Assembly (NCBI GenBank): GCA_002127295.1
Contig: NFUV01000001.1
Coordinates: 868,001 to 932,000, forward strand
Direction: 5' to 3'
Length of the DNA stretch: 64,000 nt
DNA from: Chitinophagaceae bacterium IBVUCB2
GTDB taxonomy: Bacteria; Bacteroidota; Bacteroidia; Chitinophagales; Chitinophagaceae
Numbering within the stretch: position 1 is the first letter of the stretch; each line of letters begins with the position of its first letter. The translations under genes and the position numbers were made by a program. This document shows positions 1 to 8,536 of this stretch, in pieces. The notes beneath the pieces were generated by a model, which did not search any database, was not told where the DNA came from, and saw only the letters and a list, made by a program, of their open reading frames with translations.

Positions 1-171
1 ACAAAAAAGAAGAAGAAAAGTATATATTTCATGCTGACTGATTATGAAATGAAATTATCAAATTCAGGTGGTAATCTTGGTATTAATAATTGCTGATCTA
101 AATATGATCTGCTGTTTTATTTTAGGAGCTTATTAATTGATTAAGAAAGCCTTGCCTCTTCCATCACCGCC
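1..171. other. Left-edge intergenic sequence
   Basis: No gene can be supported here. One frame stays open from the first base to a TGA at 94-96 and contains an ATG at 31, so it could be the last 31 codons of a gene cut by the window edge or a 21-codon peptide. The other two forward frames also stay open for 11-13 codons, so the choice is arbitrary. The rest is AT-rich and leads into the promoter of the first complete gene. Confidence 0.3.
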
Positions 172-202
172 TTTGCTAAAAGGGTCTAAACCCTTACCTT
201 TG
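172..202 (+). promoter_or_regulatory. Bacteroidota housekeeping promoter of the alpha-oxoamine synthase gene
   Basis: TTTG at 172-175 and TACCTTTG at 195-202 are separated by exactly 19 bases. This matches the known Bacteroidota primary-sigma consensus TTTG-N19-TAnnTTTG at every defined position. Transcription would start near 207-210, giving an untranslated leader of about 25 nt before the ATG at 234. It is the best promoter match in the window. Confidence 0.8.
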
Positions 203-233
203 CGCCATTCTTAAAAGGTAATAATTACTTGAT

Positions 234-1535
234 ATGGCAGATATTTTTGATCGTTTATTAAAGAATGCGGGACCCCTGGGTCAGCACCGTGAAAGAGCTC
301 ATGGCTATTTTGCTTTCCCAAAATTAGAGGGGGAAATTGGTAGCCGCATGATATTCCGTGGACAGGAAATGATTGTATGGAGCCTGAATAACTATCTCGG
401 TCTTGCTAATCATCCGGAAGTTCGTAAAGCAGATGCTGATGGTGCTGCGCAATACGGTCTTGCTTTACCAATGGGTGCAAGAATGATGAGTGGGAACAGT
501 AATCTGCATGAACAACTGGAAGCAGAGTTAGCCGCATTTGAAGGAAAAGAAGATGCCGCCCTTCTCAACTTTGGTTACCAGGGAATGGTAAGCATCATCG
601 ACGTTTTATGTAGTCGTCATGATGTGATCGTTTATGATTCAGAAAGTCATGCCTGTATCATTGATGGCTTACGTTTACATCCCGGTCATCGCTATGTGTA
701 CAAGCACAACGATACAGAAGATTTCGAAAAACAATTACAAAGGGCAACTGCATTAATAGAAAAACAAAAAGCAGGTGGCATTTTAGTTATTACAGAAGGT
801 GTGTTTGGTATGGCTGGCGACCAGGGTAACCTGAAAGACATTGCTGCCTTAAAAGACAAATATGAATTCCGTTTATTGGTAGACGATGCACATGGCTTTG
901 GTACATTAGGAAAAACAGGGGCCGGTGCCGGTGAAGAACAAGGCATCCAGGATAAGATAGATCTTTACTTCTCTACGTTTGCAAAATCAATGGCATCTAT
1001 CGGTGCATTTGTTGCCGGCGATAAAACTATTATTGATTATATCAGGTACAATATCCGCAGCCAGATATTTGCAAAGAGTTTACCAATGCCATTGGTAGTT
1101 GGTAACTTAAAAAGATTAGAGTTACTGAGAACACAACCTCAATTAAAAGATAAGTTGTGGGAGAATGCCAGAAAACTACAAGCCGGTTTAAAAGAAAGAG
1201 GATTTGATATTGGCAAAACAGATTCAGTGGTTACACCTATCTACATGAAAGGCGATGTACCTGAAGCAACCGCCATGGTAATGGACATTCGTGAAAATTA
1301 TCATATCTTCTGCTCGATCGTGGTGTATCCGGTTATTCCAAAAGGGCATATCATTTACCGTCTTATTCCTACTGCCGTACATACAGATGAAGACATTCAA
1401 AAAACATTGGAAGCATTTTCTGCTACCAAAAAGAAACTGGATGCCGGCGAGTACAAATCAGAAGCAATACCTGATATGGCCGAAGTAACAGGCAAACGTT
1501 TTGATTATATGAACGACAGACCAAAAAATAAATAA
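234..1535 (+). CDS. PLP-dependent alpha-oxoamine synthase (serine palmitoyltransferase or cysteate acyltransferase type)
   Basis: This is a fold-type I PLP enzyme of 433 residues in the alpha-oxoamine synthase family, whose members condense an amino acid with an acyl-CoA or acyl-ACP and release CO2. The DDAH motif (217-220) supplies the PLP-contacting Asp and His, and TFAKSMAS holds the Schiff-base lysine at K251. The N-terminal SLNNYLGLANHP block and the S-H-A-x-I-x-D-G segment near 137-145 are typical. In Bacteroidota such proteins are serine palmitoyltransferases (sphingolipids) or cysteate fatty acyltransferases (capnine sulfonolipids); 8-amino-7-oxononanoate synthase or 2-amino-3-ketobutyrate ligase are less likely because no biotin or threonine genes are near. 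It is longer than most family members by an N-terminal extension. It stands alone between its own promoter and terminator. The family is certain, the substrate is not. Confidence 0.85.
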   Translation: MADIFDRLLKNAGPLGQHRERAHGYFAFPKLEGEIGSRMIFRGQEMIVWSLNNYLGLANHPEVRKADADGAAQYGLALPMGARMMSGNSNLHEQLEAELAAFEGKEDAALLNFGYQGMVSIIDVLCSRHDVIVYDSESHACIIDGLRLHPGHRYVYKHNDTEDFEKQLQRATALIEKQKAGGILVITEGVFGMAGDQGNLKDIAALKDKYEFRLLVDDAHGFGTLGKTGAGAGEEQGIQDKIDLYFSTFAKSMASIGAFVAGDKTIIDYIRYNIRSQIFAKSLPMPLVVGNLKRLELLRTQPQLKDKLWENARKLQAGLKERGFDIGKTDSVVTPIYMKGDVPEATAMVMDIRENYHIFCSIVVYPVIPKGHIIYRLIPTAVHTDEDIQKTLEAFSATKKKLDAGEYKSEAIPDMAEVTGKRFDYMNDRPKNK

Positions 1536-1552
1536 GAGGTCAAGTACTTTGT

Positions 1553-1582
1553 AAAAAGCTCCCGCTAAATGGGAGCTTTTTT
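1553..1582 (+). terminator. Intrinsic terminator
   Basis: AAAAAGCTCCC and GGGAGCTTTTT form a perfect 11-bp stem around a 7-nt loop, ending in a T-run. It lies 18 nt after the stop codon of the oxoamine synthase. Confidence 0.9.
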
Positions 1583-1782
1583 ATTAGGCATTTTGAAAAA
1601 GTTGGATTTTATTGTAATCCCTTTCAATATTCCTTTTTCCCTTTTTGATTTTTTAACTTCTGGCTAACGGTTCCCGTTTCTTCCTTCACAACCATACACT
1701 CCTTTACACCGACTATTACATGTACGGCACCCCATTTTTGCTATGATTCCAGTACATTTACCACTCATAAATTATTTCAGAT

Positions 1783-3948
1783 ATGCGTAAGATTTTCTTC
1801 TTTTTATTCTTGCTCCCGCTGATGGCAATTGCCCAGCAAAAACAAATTACTCTTGAAGACATTTACAAGAAAGGAACTTTCCGGGGTGAGTTTGTACCCG
1901 GTTTTGCCGGCGAAACAATGGATAGCCTCTTAATAGCTGCCAACATAAAAGAGCAGGATAAAAAACTGTCGTTGTCAGATTATCAACCTAGTGATGATAA
2001 AAAGAGAGTCCTGATTTTTACCAACCGGGAAAGTATCTATCGTCATTCATCCAAGGCATACAGCTATGTGTATGATTTTGCCAATAGTAAATTATTGAAA
2101 TTAGATACCGGTAAAATAATGCATGCAAGTTTCTCTCCTGATGGCAGCAAAGTTGCCTATGTAAAAGATAATAACCTGTATGTATATGATATCGCTGCAG
2201 CAAATGCAAAAGCGATTACTACCGATGGCAAATGGAACCAGATCATCAATGGTAATTGCGATTGGGTATATGAAGAAGAGTTCAGCTTTACCAAAGCATT
2301 TCAATGGAGCCCAAAAGGAAATTACATCGCTTACTATCGTTTTGATGAAAGCAAAGTAAAAGAGTACCAGTTTACACAATTCGATAATGAGCATAACAAA
2401 CAATATGTCTATAAATATCCAAAAGCCGGCGATGGCAATTCTACGGTGGACATATACATTTACAATGTAGCAAGTGGTAATAAAGCAAAAGCTCAATATG
2501 AGCAGGGTGATATTTATATTCCCCGCATTAAATGGACACAGGATGATAATGCACTGGTTGTATTCTGGATGAACCGTCACCAGAATGATCTGAAATTATT
2601 ATTGACCAATGCACAAACAGGAGCTGCTACTACCTTGTACCAGGAAAAAAATAAATACTACGTTGACATTAACGACGACTGGCAGTTTTTAAAAGATGGT
2701 AAAAATTATTTGCTGACCAGCGAAATGAATGGCTTCAACCATATTTACCTCTACAGCCTTGATGGAAAAACAAAAACACAAATAAGCAAAGGCAATTTTG
2801 AAGTAACAGGCATTAATGGAGTGGACGAAAAGAACCGCAGAATTTATTATACCATGGCTTTCCCCCGCCCTATGGACAGGAACTTATTTGTTACAGATTT
2901 TGATGGCAAGAAAACTTACCAGTTAACGCAAGGCGAAGGATGGCACCGTGCAGAAATGAAAGATGACTTTACACAGTTCATGGATTACAAATCGGATCTC
3001 AATACGCCGCAATCTGTGACCCTCCATAATATTATTATCGATAAAAAGAAAAATATAACTACAGCTCTTGTAAAAACAATTAATGAGAACAATAAATTGA
3101 AAGCAAAGACTGAGGAATATGGTTATGGTAAGGCGGAGTTCATAAAAGTTCCCAACAGCAAAGGCGACACATTGAATGGCTGGATGCTGAAGCCTGCTAA
3201 TTTTGACCCAACAAAAAAATATCCGGTGCTATTTTGTAACTATGGCGGACCAGGTTCTCAACAAGTGGGAAACCGATTTGGCGCAGTAAGTTCATGGCAC
3301 CAGATGCTGGCGCAAAAAGGTTTTATTGTGGTGAGTGTTGACAATACCGGTACAGGTTACCGTGGAGAAGAGTTTAAAAAGAAAACGTATTTGCAATTGG
3401 GCAAATTTGAAATTGAAGACCAGATAGATGCTGCGAAATATATTGGCAACATGCCGTTTGTTGATAAAAGTAATATCGGCCATTGGGGATGGAGCTATGG
3501 TGGATTTATGAGCTCTTTGGCCATTACAAAAGGAAACGATGTGTTTAGCGCCGCTGTAGCAGTTGCACCCGTTACATCCTGGAGATACTACGATAATATT
3601 TACACGGAAAGATATATGCGTACACCGCAGGAGAATCCTAAAGGGTATGATGACAATTCACCCATCAACCATACGGATAAAATAAAAGGGAAATATTTAA
3701 TTATACATGGTACAGCAGATGATAATGTACATTTTCAAAATGCTACACAGATGATAAGTGCATTGGTAAAAAGTAATATTGATTTTGAGAGTGCTTACTA
3801 TCCCAACAAAAATCACGGCATTTCCGGTGGATTAGATAATACAAGTTTTCATCTCTGGAGCAAAATGACCAATTGGATAATGGAAAATATGGGTAATGAG
3901 AATACACAGAAACCTGCTGAACCAGCAAAACAACCAAAAGGTTTCTAA
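1783..3948 (+). CDS. Dipeptidyl peptidase IV-type S9 serine peptidase
   Basis: This 721-residue exported prolyl peptidase should remove X-Pro or X-Ala dipeptides from peptide N-termini. A signal peptide (about 1-17, ending A-I-A-Q) directs it to the periplasm or surface. A beta-propeller domain (about 40-460) contains the DWVYEEEF signature near residue 160, whose paired glutamates bind the substrate amino terminus in DPP4 enzymes. The C-terminal alpha/beta hydrolase domain carries GWSYGG with nucleophile S571, an Asp in TADDNVH and a His in NKNHGI. It is monocistronic, with a terminator 3' of it. The protein ends in a Pro/Lys-rich tail with terminal KGF. The DPP4 subgroup is well supported because the EE signature is intact; strict specificity is inferred. 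Confidence 0.93.
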   Translation: MRKIFFFLFLLPLMAIAQQKQITLEDIYKKGTFRGEFVPGFAGETMDSLLIAANIKEQDKKLSLSDYQPSDDKKRVLIFTNRESIYRHSSKAYSYVYDFANSKLLKLDTGKIMHASFSPDGSKVAYVKDNNLYVYDIAAANAKAITTDGKWNQIINGNCDWVYEEEFSFTKAFQWSPKGNYIAYYRFDESKVKEYQFTQFDNEHNKQYVYKYPKAGDGNSTVDIYIYNVASGNKAKAQYEQGDIYIPRIKWTQDDNALVVFWMNRHQNDLKLLLTNAQTGAATTLYQEKNKYYVDINDDWQFLKDGKNYLLTSEMNGFNHIYLYSLDGKTKTQISKGNFEVTGINGVDEKNRRIYYTMAFPRPMDRNLFVTDFDGKKTYQLTQGEGWHRAEMKDDFTQFMDYKSDLNTPQSVTLHNIIIDKKKNITTALVKTINENNKLKAKTEEYGYGKAEFIKVPNSKGDTLNGWMLKPANFDPTKKYPVLFCNYGGPGSQQVGNRFGAVSSWHQMLAQKGFIVVSVDNTGTGYRGEEFKKKTYLQLGKFEIEDQIDAAKYIGNMPFVDKSNIGHWGWSYGGFMSSLAITKGNDVFSAAVAVAPVTSWRYYDNIYTERYMRTPQENPKGYDDNSPINHTDKIKGKYLIIHGTADDNVHFQNATQMISALVKSNIDFESAYYPNKNHGISGGLDNTSFHLWSKMTNWIMENMGNENTQKPAEPAKQPKGF

Positions 3949-3970
3949 AATTGAATTCAAATAATTAAAT

Positions 3971-4002
3971 AAAATGCCCCGGTTATTAGCCGGGGCATTT
4001 TT
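3971..4002 (+). terminator. Intrinsic terminator of the DPP4 gene
   Basis: AAAATGCCCCGG and CCGGGGCATTTT form a perfect 12-bp stem with loop TTATTAG, followed by more Ts, 22 nt after the stop. Confidence 0.92.
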
Positions 4003-4044
4003 ATAAAGACAGAGTTTCGAAACCAACAGGTACAAAAAAAAGAA

Positions 4045-4064
4045 CCCCGACTCGAGAGTCGGGG
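4045..4064. repeat. GC-rich palindromic hairpin
   Basis: CCCCGACT and AGTCGGGG pair perfectly over 8 bp with a CGAG loop, in otherwise AT-rich intergenic DNA. There is no T-run, so it is not an obvious terminator. The overlapping GGGCCC adds a second small palindrome. The function is unknown. Confidence 0.6.
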
Positions 4065-4433
4065 GCCCTAATCAAAAACCATTAACCATTAAACCTTATC
4101 CTATGAAAATTCAAAGCTAATATCGTTAATAATACCATAACACAAAACATTTGGCTGTCATTTTTTGACTTATTTATTCATATAATGTACATAAAACACA
4201 ATTTATTGATTGCACTCAATGTGACAACAATGATCATGTAGTAGTACGACTACAACCATGGCGGTCGCAACCGTTTGCGCAAATTTTTCTATCTTTCAAA
4301 TACCTTCCACAATTTTTGCCAGCGGCCATAGAATAAATACCATTTTGAAGAACAATATTTGCCGGAAATTGTTGGATGATTGATTTAATTATTTGCCGTT
4401 AAATTTATTACCCTCCTTTGTTATTATTGAAAT
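4065..4433. other. Intergenic region before ubiX
   Basis: About 370 bases without a supported gene. It holds a small hairpin (GTAGT/ACTAC near 4240), a CGCAA-CCGT-TTGCG dyad near 4265-4280 that could be a repressor site, and a five-codon ATG frame at 4103-4120 judged too short to call. A weak TTTG...CTCCTTTG pair with 17-nt spacing just before the ubiX ATG may be its promoter. Nothing else stands out. Confidence 0.4.
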
Positions 4434-4991
4434 ATGAAAAAAATAGTCGTTGCGATTTCGGGAGCCAGTGGTTCTATTTATGCAAAAAATTTATTGGAGA
4501 AACTACTGGCTGCAAAAAACCAATTGGCTGAACTTTCTGTTGTAATGACAGAAAATGCCAAACAAGTTTGGGAAACAGAGCTTGCTGAGAAATCCTATTC
4601 GGAACTACCTGTGAAATTTTATAGCACAAAGGACTTTATGGCTCCATTTGCGTCTGGGTCTGGTCAATATGATACAATGATCATTATCCCCTGCTCGATG
4701 GGAACATTAGGACGCATTGCTGGCGGCATTTCCAATGATCTTATAACAAGGGCTGCGGATGTCGTATTGAAAGAAAGAAGAAAACTGATCTGCGTAGTTC
4801 GGGAAACACCTTATAGTTTAATACATATCCGCAATATGGAAACAGTAACATTAGCTGGTGGCATCATTTGTCCCGCAACTCCATCTTTCTACAGCCGTCC
4901 TGCAAGTATTGAAGAAGTGGCTGCAACAGTTGTTGACAGGGTACTGGATTTAGCAGGGATTGATATTTCAACTTTTCGGTGGGGGAAATAA
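4434..4991 (+). CDS. ubiX: Flavin prenyltransferase UbiX
   Basis: UbiX-type enzymes attach a dimethylallyl group to FMN to make prenylated FMN, the cofactor of UbiD decarboxylases. The 185-residue length and the opening KIVVAISGASGSIYA are diagnostic, as are the central PCSMGTLGRIAGGISNDLITRAADV block and the following RRKLICVVRETPYS segment. No UbiD-like decarboxylase is in the window, so its partner is encoded elsewhere. The gene stands alone and converges on the sigma-factor operon through a shared terminator. Confidence 0.93.
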   Translation: MKKIVVAISGASGSIYAKNLLEKLLAAKNQLAELSVVMTENAKQVWETELAEKSYSELPVKFYSTKDFMAPFASGSGQYDTMIIIPCSMGTLGRIAGGISNDLITRAADVVLKERRKLICVVRETPYSLIHIRNMETVTLAGGIICPATPSFYSRPASIEEVAATVVDRVLDLAGIDISTFRWGK

Positions 4992-5039
4992 AATCATTTG
5001 ATATTGAAAAAGTCTTCTAAGGACTAATTGAAAGAAATA

Positions 5040-5061
5040 GGCCGCTAATAATTTAGCGGCC
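5040..5061. terminator. Shared hairpin between convergent genes
   Basis: GGCCGCTAA and TTAGCGGCC form a perfect 9-bp stem with a 4-nt loop between ubiX (+) and the SprB-repeat lipoprotein (-). The T-runs on either side are poor, so termination may be weak or Rho-assisted. Confidence 0.55.
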
Positions 5062-5088
5062 TCGAACTAACACACTTATGGAACAACA

Positions 5089-6420
5089 CTAATTGGAAAA
5101 CCTACCACCTGCATTTATCCAATCAGTTATTTTTTGTTTGTCAGATGTTGACAGTGCTCCTGTTGGCGGCATCACCGAAGGATTTGCATCTACAGCCCTG
5201 GCTTTTATTCTTTCCTTAAATGTCACAATATTACAATCCACTGTCCAGTTCATTCCACCTTCTGCTTGTGAGTTATTATGACAACCTACACAGTTATTCT
5301 GCAACACAGTTCTTACTGCCGAAAATAATGCTCCTGCTGGCAAATTACTTACTGCAATGCTGCCACTTGTACCCGTACAGCCATTTGCATCTTTTGCAGT
5401 AATGGTATAATTACCAGGTCCGAGACTTCCGAAAATATTTGATGTTTGAAATGCACCGCCATTCAAACTGAACGTATAACTGGCAGCGCCGCCGGTTGCA
5501 GTTGCTGAGATAGAACCATTATTGGGTTCACACGGTGTGTTGTTAGTAGTTGTATTGTTTACGGTAATGTTTACACCGGCACAAGGATCAGGATTTGTCA
5601 ACGTAAATGCATTTGAACCAGTACATCCATTTGCATCTTTTGCAACGATTGTATAAGTACCTGCAGCAAGATTATTAAAAATGCCTGTAGCCTGGAAAGC
5701 TCCGCCATTAATATTAAAAGTAAAACCAGTACTTCCTGTTCCAATTGCTGCAATACTTCCATTAGTACCGCCAACAGTTGTGGGATTCGTTGTAGTTGCT
5801 GTTACATTAATCGTAACTCCTGCGCATGGATTGGGATTTACTAATGTAAATGTTGCGGTGCCTGTACATCCATTAGCATCTTTAGCAATAATAATGTATG
5901 CTCCCGCTGCTAAATTATTAAATATTCCGTTTGGTTGGAAAGCTCCTCCATTGATATTAAAAGTAAGACCAGTACTTCCGGTTGCTGATGCTACGATGCT
6001 ACCATTGGCACCACCAACAGTAGTAGGATTAGTAGTTACTGCCGTTACATTTATGATAACTCCTGCACACGGATTTGGAGCACCGGATACGGTAAAGCTT
6101 CCGCTTCCTGTACAGCCATTACTGTTTTTTGCAATTACGGTATAAGTTCCTGCAGCCAATCCTGTAAAGGAACCAGATGCCTGGAAGGCGCCTCCATTTA
6201 TATTATAAGTGAAACCTGAACCTCCGGTTGCAGTAGCCGTAATACTTCCATTTGTTCCTCCAATAGTTGTTGGGCTTACAGTGGTTGCTGTAACTGCAAC
6301 GGTAACCCCGCTACAAGGATTGGGCGGTGTAGGTGTGCTTGTTTTACCACAAGAACCGCTGATCAAAAGAAACGAAGCGAAAATTGCAACCAGTTGTGCA
6401 ATCACACTAAAGATTTTCAT
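5089..6420 (-). CDS. Lipoprotein with four SprB-type repeats and a C-terminal cytochrome c domain
   Basis: The 443-residue product starts with a lipoprotein signal peptide whose lipobox ends S-G-S-C near residue 23. Four repeats of about 80 residues follow (roughly 35-360). Each opens with (N/D)PC-(A/S)-GV and contains an NGSI motif, N-(I/L)-NGGAFQ and an NGCTG close, as in SprB-type surface repeats. The last 85 residues form a small c-type cytochrome domain with CVGCH for covalent heme and SVMPPTG with a likely axial Met. The conserved cysteine pair in each repeat may form disulfides. It lies 64 bp after the sigma/barrel gene pair on the same strand and may be controlled by that sigma factor. 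A surface or periplasmic electron-transfer or adhesive role is inference. Confidence 0.8.
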   Translation of the reverse strand: MKIFSVIAQLVAIFASFLLISGSCGKTSTPTPPNPCSGVTVAVTATTVSPTTIGGTNGSITATATGGSGFTYNINGGAFQASGSFTGLAAGTYTVIAKNSNGCTGSGSFTVSGAPNPCAGVIINVTAVTTNPTTVGGANGSIVASATGSTGLTFNINGGAFQPNGIFNNLAAGAYIIIAKDANGCTGTATFTLVNPNPCAGVTINVTATTTNPTTVGGTNGSIAAIGTGSTGFTFNINGGAFQATGIFNNLAAGTYTIVAKDANGCTGSNAFTLTNPDPCAGVNITVNNTTTNNTPCEPNNGSISATATGGAASYTFSLNGGAFQTSNIFGSLGPGNYTITAKDANGCTGTSGSIAVSNLPAGALFSAVRTVLQNNCVGCHNNSQAEGGMNWTVDCNIVTFKERIKARAVDANPSVMPPTGALSTSDKQKITDWINAGGRFSN

Positions 6421-6484
6421 ACGCAGTTTTTCTTTTCAATCGCTGAAAATCTATTATGGGTTGCCTTTGGTGCTAACCTGGGGC

Positions 6485-7870
6485 TTATTTTTCCTTTGTA
6501 TTCTTTTGAAAAGGTTTTATAGCTAATGTCATCAGTACTCCTCCACTATTCAATTTTACTTTACCGTAACCAACCCCGCTTAGTGGAAGCTTGACATAGG
6601 GCTCAAACATCAACGAAACAGAATTATTAATTTTTCTCTGGTAACCACCTGAGAAAGTAACTACAGAAAAAAGATGTTTATTTTCATCTTGTATAGTCCA
6701 CTTTGCATTTAGTGTAGGAGTGTTAGGTGTGTATTTATAATAATAGTTGTAAACTTCTTTCTTCATGATATAAGAAGAAATACCCGCAGAAGCGAACCAA
6801 TTATATTTAGTTGATCTGCCAAAGTTGTAACTTATTGACAATGGTATTTCGTACACTTTACAATCAGCTTCAACTTTTTCTAAGTAAGGATAATAACTCC
6901 AGAACTCAGGTGGTGGATTATACGCATCCGGGGAAGCTACATATATTTTTCTACCTGAATAAAACCCGGTACGTATTGTCAATTTCTCTTTGAAGGTATA
7001 ACCAAAACCCAGACCAGCTAATAGTTTTGTTTTCCCTGGCTTCTCTCCGCCTGCTGCACTTACATCGGGTCCTGCAGATAATGAAAAGAAGAAAGCATTT
7101 GATTTGGTTGATTTGGGTTTCTCTTTCTTTTTATTTTCCTGTTGAGTTAATTCTTCTTTATTCGTGCCTGGTTCTATTACCGGATTTGCGCTGCTCGTCT
7201 TTTCCATTGCTACCGGAGGATTGCTCACTTCATTGTTAGTTATTACAGTATTACTTGCATTTAAAGAGTTATAATTTTTTTTATTGGTAACAGTTGTTAC
7301 TGGTTGATCATTGTTATCTGCACTAACTATCGGATCTGCAGTATTTTTTATATTCTTATTTTTCTCAGCAACACTTTTACTTTCAATAATTGATGATGCA
7401 ATAGTTTTCTCAGCATAAACTACTGAACTGAGTTGACTATTTTTTTGTTGAATATTAATTACACTGCGACTGTTTATTTTAGATTGAGTACTGTTTTGCG
7501 GTTGAATATTCCCGGGAACTGCTTCAACTTTTGGTAAGACAATTTCATTGGTAGAAATATGGGGCATCTTTGTTTCTGCATTTTTTGGAGCAGGTTTTTG
7601 TGCTGAAGTATTATCAATTGATTCTTTAGCCACTTGCTCTTTTGCTGCGATTGATTTGCTACTGCTCCATGGTTTTGCAATTAACAACACAGCTCCGCCC
7701 AGCAACAGAAAAAACAATAAAAAGAAAATGAATATTCTTCTATCCTCTTTTTCCACTGGCATATGCTTATCCAGCAGGTTCTCCATCTTTCCCCAGGCTT
7801 GTTCGTCATAAGCCGGATGATGATTGTCTGCCGCATCTCTTATTTTCTTATCAAAATCTTCATACTGCAT
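6485..7870 (-). CDS. Trans-envelope protein: cytoplasmic segment, TM helix, long linker and outer-membrane beta-barrel domain (putative anti-sigma)
   Basis: From the ATG at 7870 the product is about 461 residues. Residues 1-45 are cytoplasmic and charged, and 46-66 form one transmembrane helix rich in F and L. Residues 67 to about 265 are a Ser/Asn/Lys-rich low-complexity linker. The last 200 residues look like a PorT/OmpA-like beta-barrel of alternating aromatic strands, opening with FFFSLSAGPDV. The start overlaps the sigma gene stop by 11 bp, suggesting translational coupling. A longer frame to 7990 exists but runs through the sigma gene and was rejected. The position right after an ECF sigma gene and the small cytoplasmic N-terminus suggest an anti-sigma role, with the barrel as sensor. 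No recognised anti-sigma domain could be named by eye. Confidence 0.7.
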   Translation of the reverse strand: MQYEDFDKKIRDAADNHHPAYDEQAWGKMENLLDKHMPVEKEDRRIFIFFLLFFLLLGGAVLLIAKPWSSSKSIAAKEQVAKESIDNTSAQKPAPKNAETKMPHISTNEIVLPKVEAVPGNIQPQNSTQSKINSRSVINIQQKNSQLSSVVYAEKTIASSIIESKSVAEKNKNIKNTADPIVSADNNDQPVTTVTNKKNYNSLNASNTVITNNEVSNPPVAMEKTSSANPVIEPGTNKEELTQQENKKKEKPKSTKSNAFFFSLSAGPDVSAAGGEKPGKTKLLAGLGFGYTFKEKLTIRTGFYSGRKIYVASPDAYNPPPEFWSYYPYLEKVEADCKVYEIPLSISYNFGRSTKYNWFASAGISSYIMKKEVYNYYYKYTPNTPTLNAKWTIQDENKHLFSVVTFSGGYQRKINNSVSLMFEPYVKLPLSGVGYGKVKLNSGGVLMTLAIKPFQKNTKEK

Positions 7871-8462
7871 TTCTGGCAACTTGTATTTGATGATGTTTGA
7901 ATAATATTTTCTGCAATTGTCGTCTTGCTTTTGACAAATTAGATTTAGAAGTACCTGTAGAAATTCCCAGGTGATTGGCAATTTCTTCATGACTCAGTCC
8001 TTCTACTACAAAAAGATTAAAGACTGTCCTGTAACCGGGTGATAATTCCTGTACTGATCGGATAATTTCGTCATACGAAATTTTGTCCAGCGCAGTATCG
8101 TTCACACCCGGCACCTCATACACCACAGTTTCCATCGATGAAACAAGGTGATGTTTATGGTTTTTTCTGAAATGGTCAATGGCGGTATACACCATAATTT
8201 TTCGCAGCCATCCCTTAAAAGAACTGGCTACATCGGCATACGCAGGTTCATAGCGATGTATTTCTTTAAAAATTTTAAGAAACCCGTCATTTAATATCTC
8301 AACAGCATCTTCCTGCTTATTTGCATAACGGTCGCAAACGGCCATAGCATATCCATAGAAAGAGCTGTAAATAATTTTCTGGCTCTCCCTGCTGTTCTGG
8401 GCGCAAGCCCTAACATGGTAGGTCAATTCATCTGCTGATAGCAATTGTGTGTTGTGTTTCAT
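7860..8462 (-). CDS. ECF-family RNA polymerase sigma factor
   Basis: This sigma-70 family extracytoplasmic-function sigma factor has about 200 residues. Region 2 includes DAVEILNDGFLKIFKEIHRY and GWLRKIMVYTAIDHFRK (core binding and -10 recognition). Region 4 includes SPGYRTVFNLFVVEGLSHEEIANHL followed by a helix-turn-helix with STGTSKSNLSKARRQL. The ATG at 8462 is preferred because the only upstream alternative, at 8525, is a TTG. It is the first gene of a likely three-gene operon with the barrel fusion and the cytochrome lipoprotein. Targets are unknown; self-regulation of this operon is the usual pattern and is inferred. Confidence 0.92.
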   Translation of the reverse strand: MKHNTQLLSADELTYHVRACAQNSRESQKIIYSSFYGYAMAVCDRYANKQEDAVEILNDGFLKIFKEIHRYEPAYADVASSFKGWLRKIMVYTAIDHFRKNHKHHLVSSMETVVYEVPGVNDTALDKISYDEIIRSVQELSPGYRTVFNLFVVEGLSHEEIANHLGISTGTSKSNLSKARRQLQKILFKHHQIQVARNAV

Positions 8463-8536
8463 TGCTATATCGGGTTTGCCTTCACCAGGGTTGCCTTCGC
8501 ACAATAAATCTTTATGCCTTGGCAATCCGGTAAGTT

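Noticed and set aside
2101-2580. 159-codon open frame on the minus strand inside the DPP4 gene
   Set aside because: It lies wholly antisense to a strongly supported gene, and its product (Ile/Phe/Cys-rich) matches no family. It is a by-product of the codon use on the other strand.
4103-4120. Five-codon frame ATG AAA ATT CAA AGC TAA after a purine/pyrimidine-rich leader
   Set aside because: Too short, with no regulatory codon bias and no gene directly downstream on a plausible transcript.
5681-6145. Open frame on the plus strand across the SprB repeats
   Set aside because: It reflects the repeated DNA of the lipoprotein gene on the opposite strand.
5560-6340. Regularly spaced repeats of about 240 bp that could suggest a CRISPR or other DNA repeat array
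   Set aside because: The repeats keep the reading frame and encode four diverged protein repeats; there are no short identical repeats with unique spacers.
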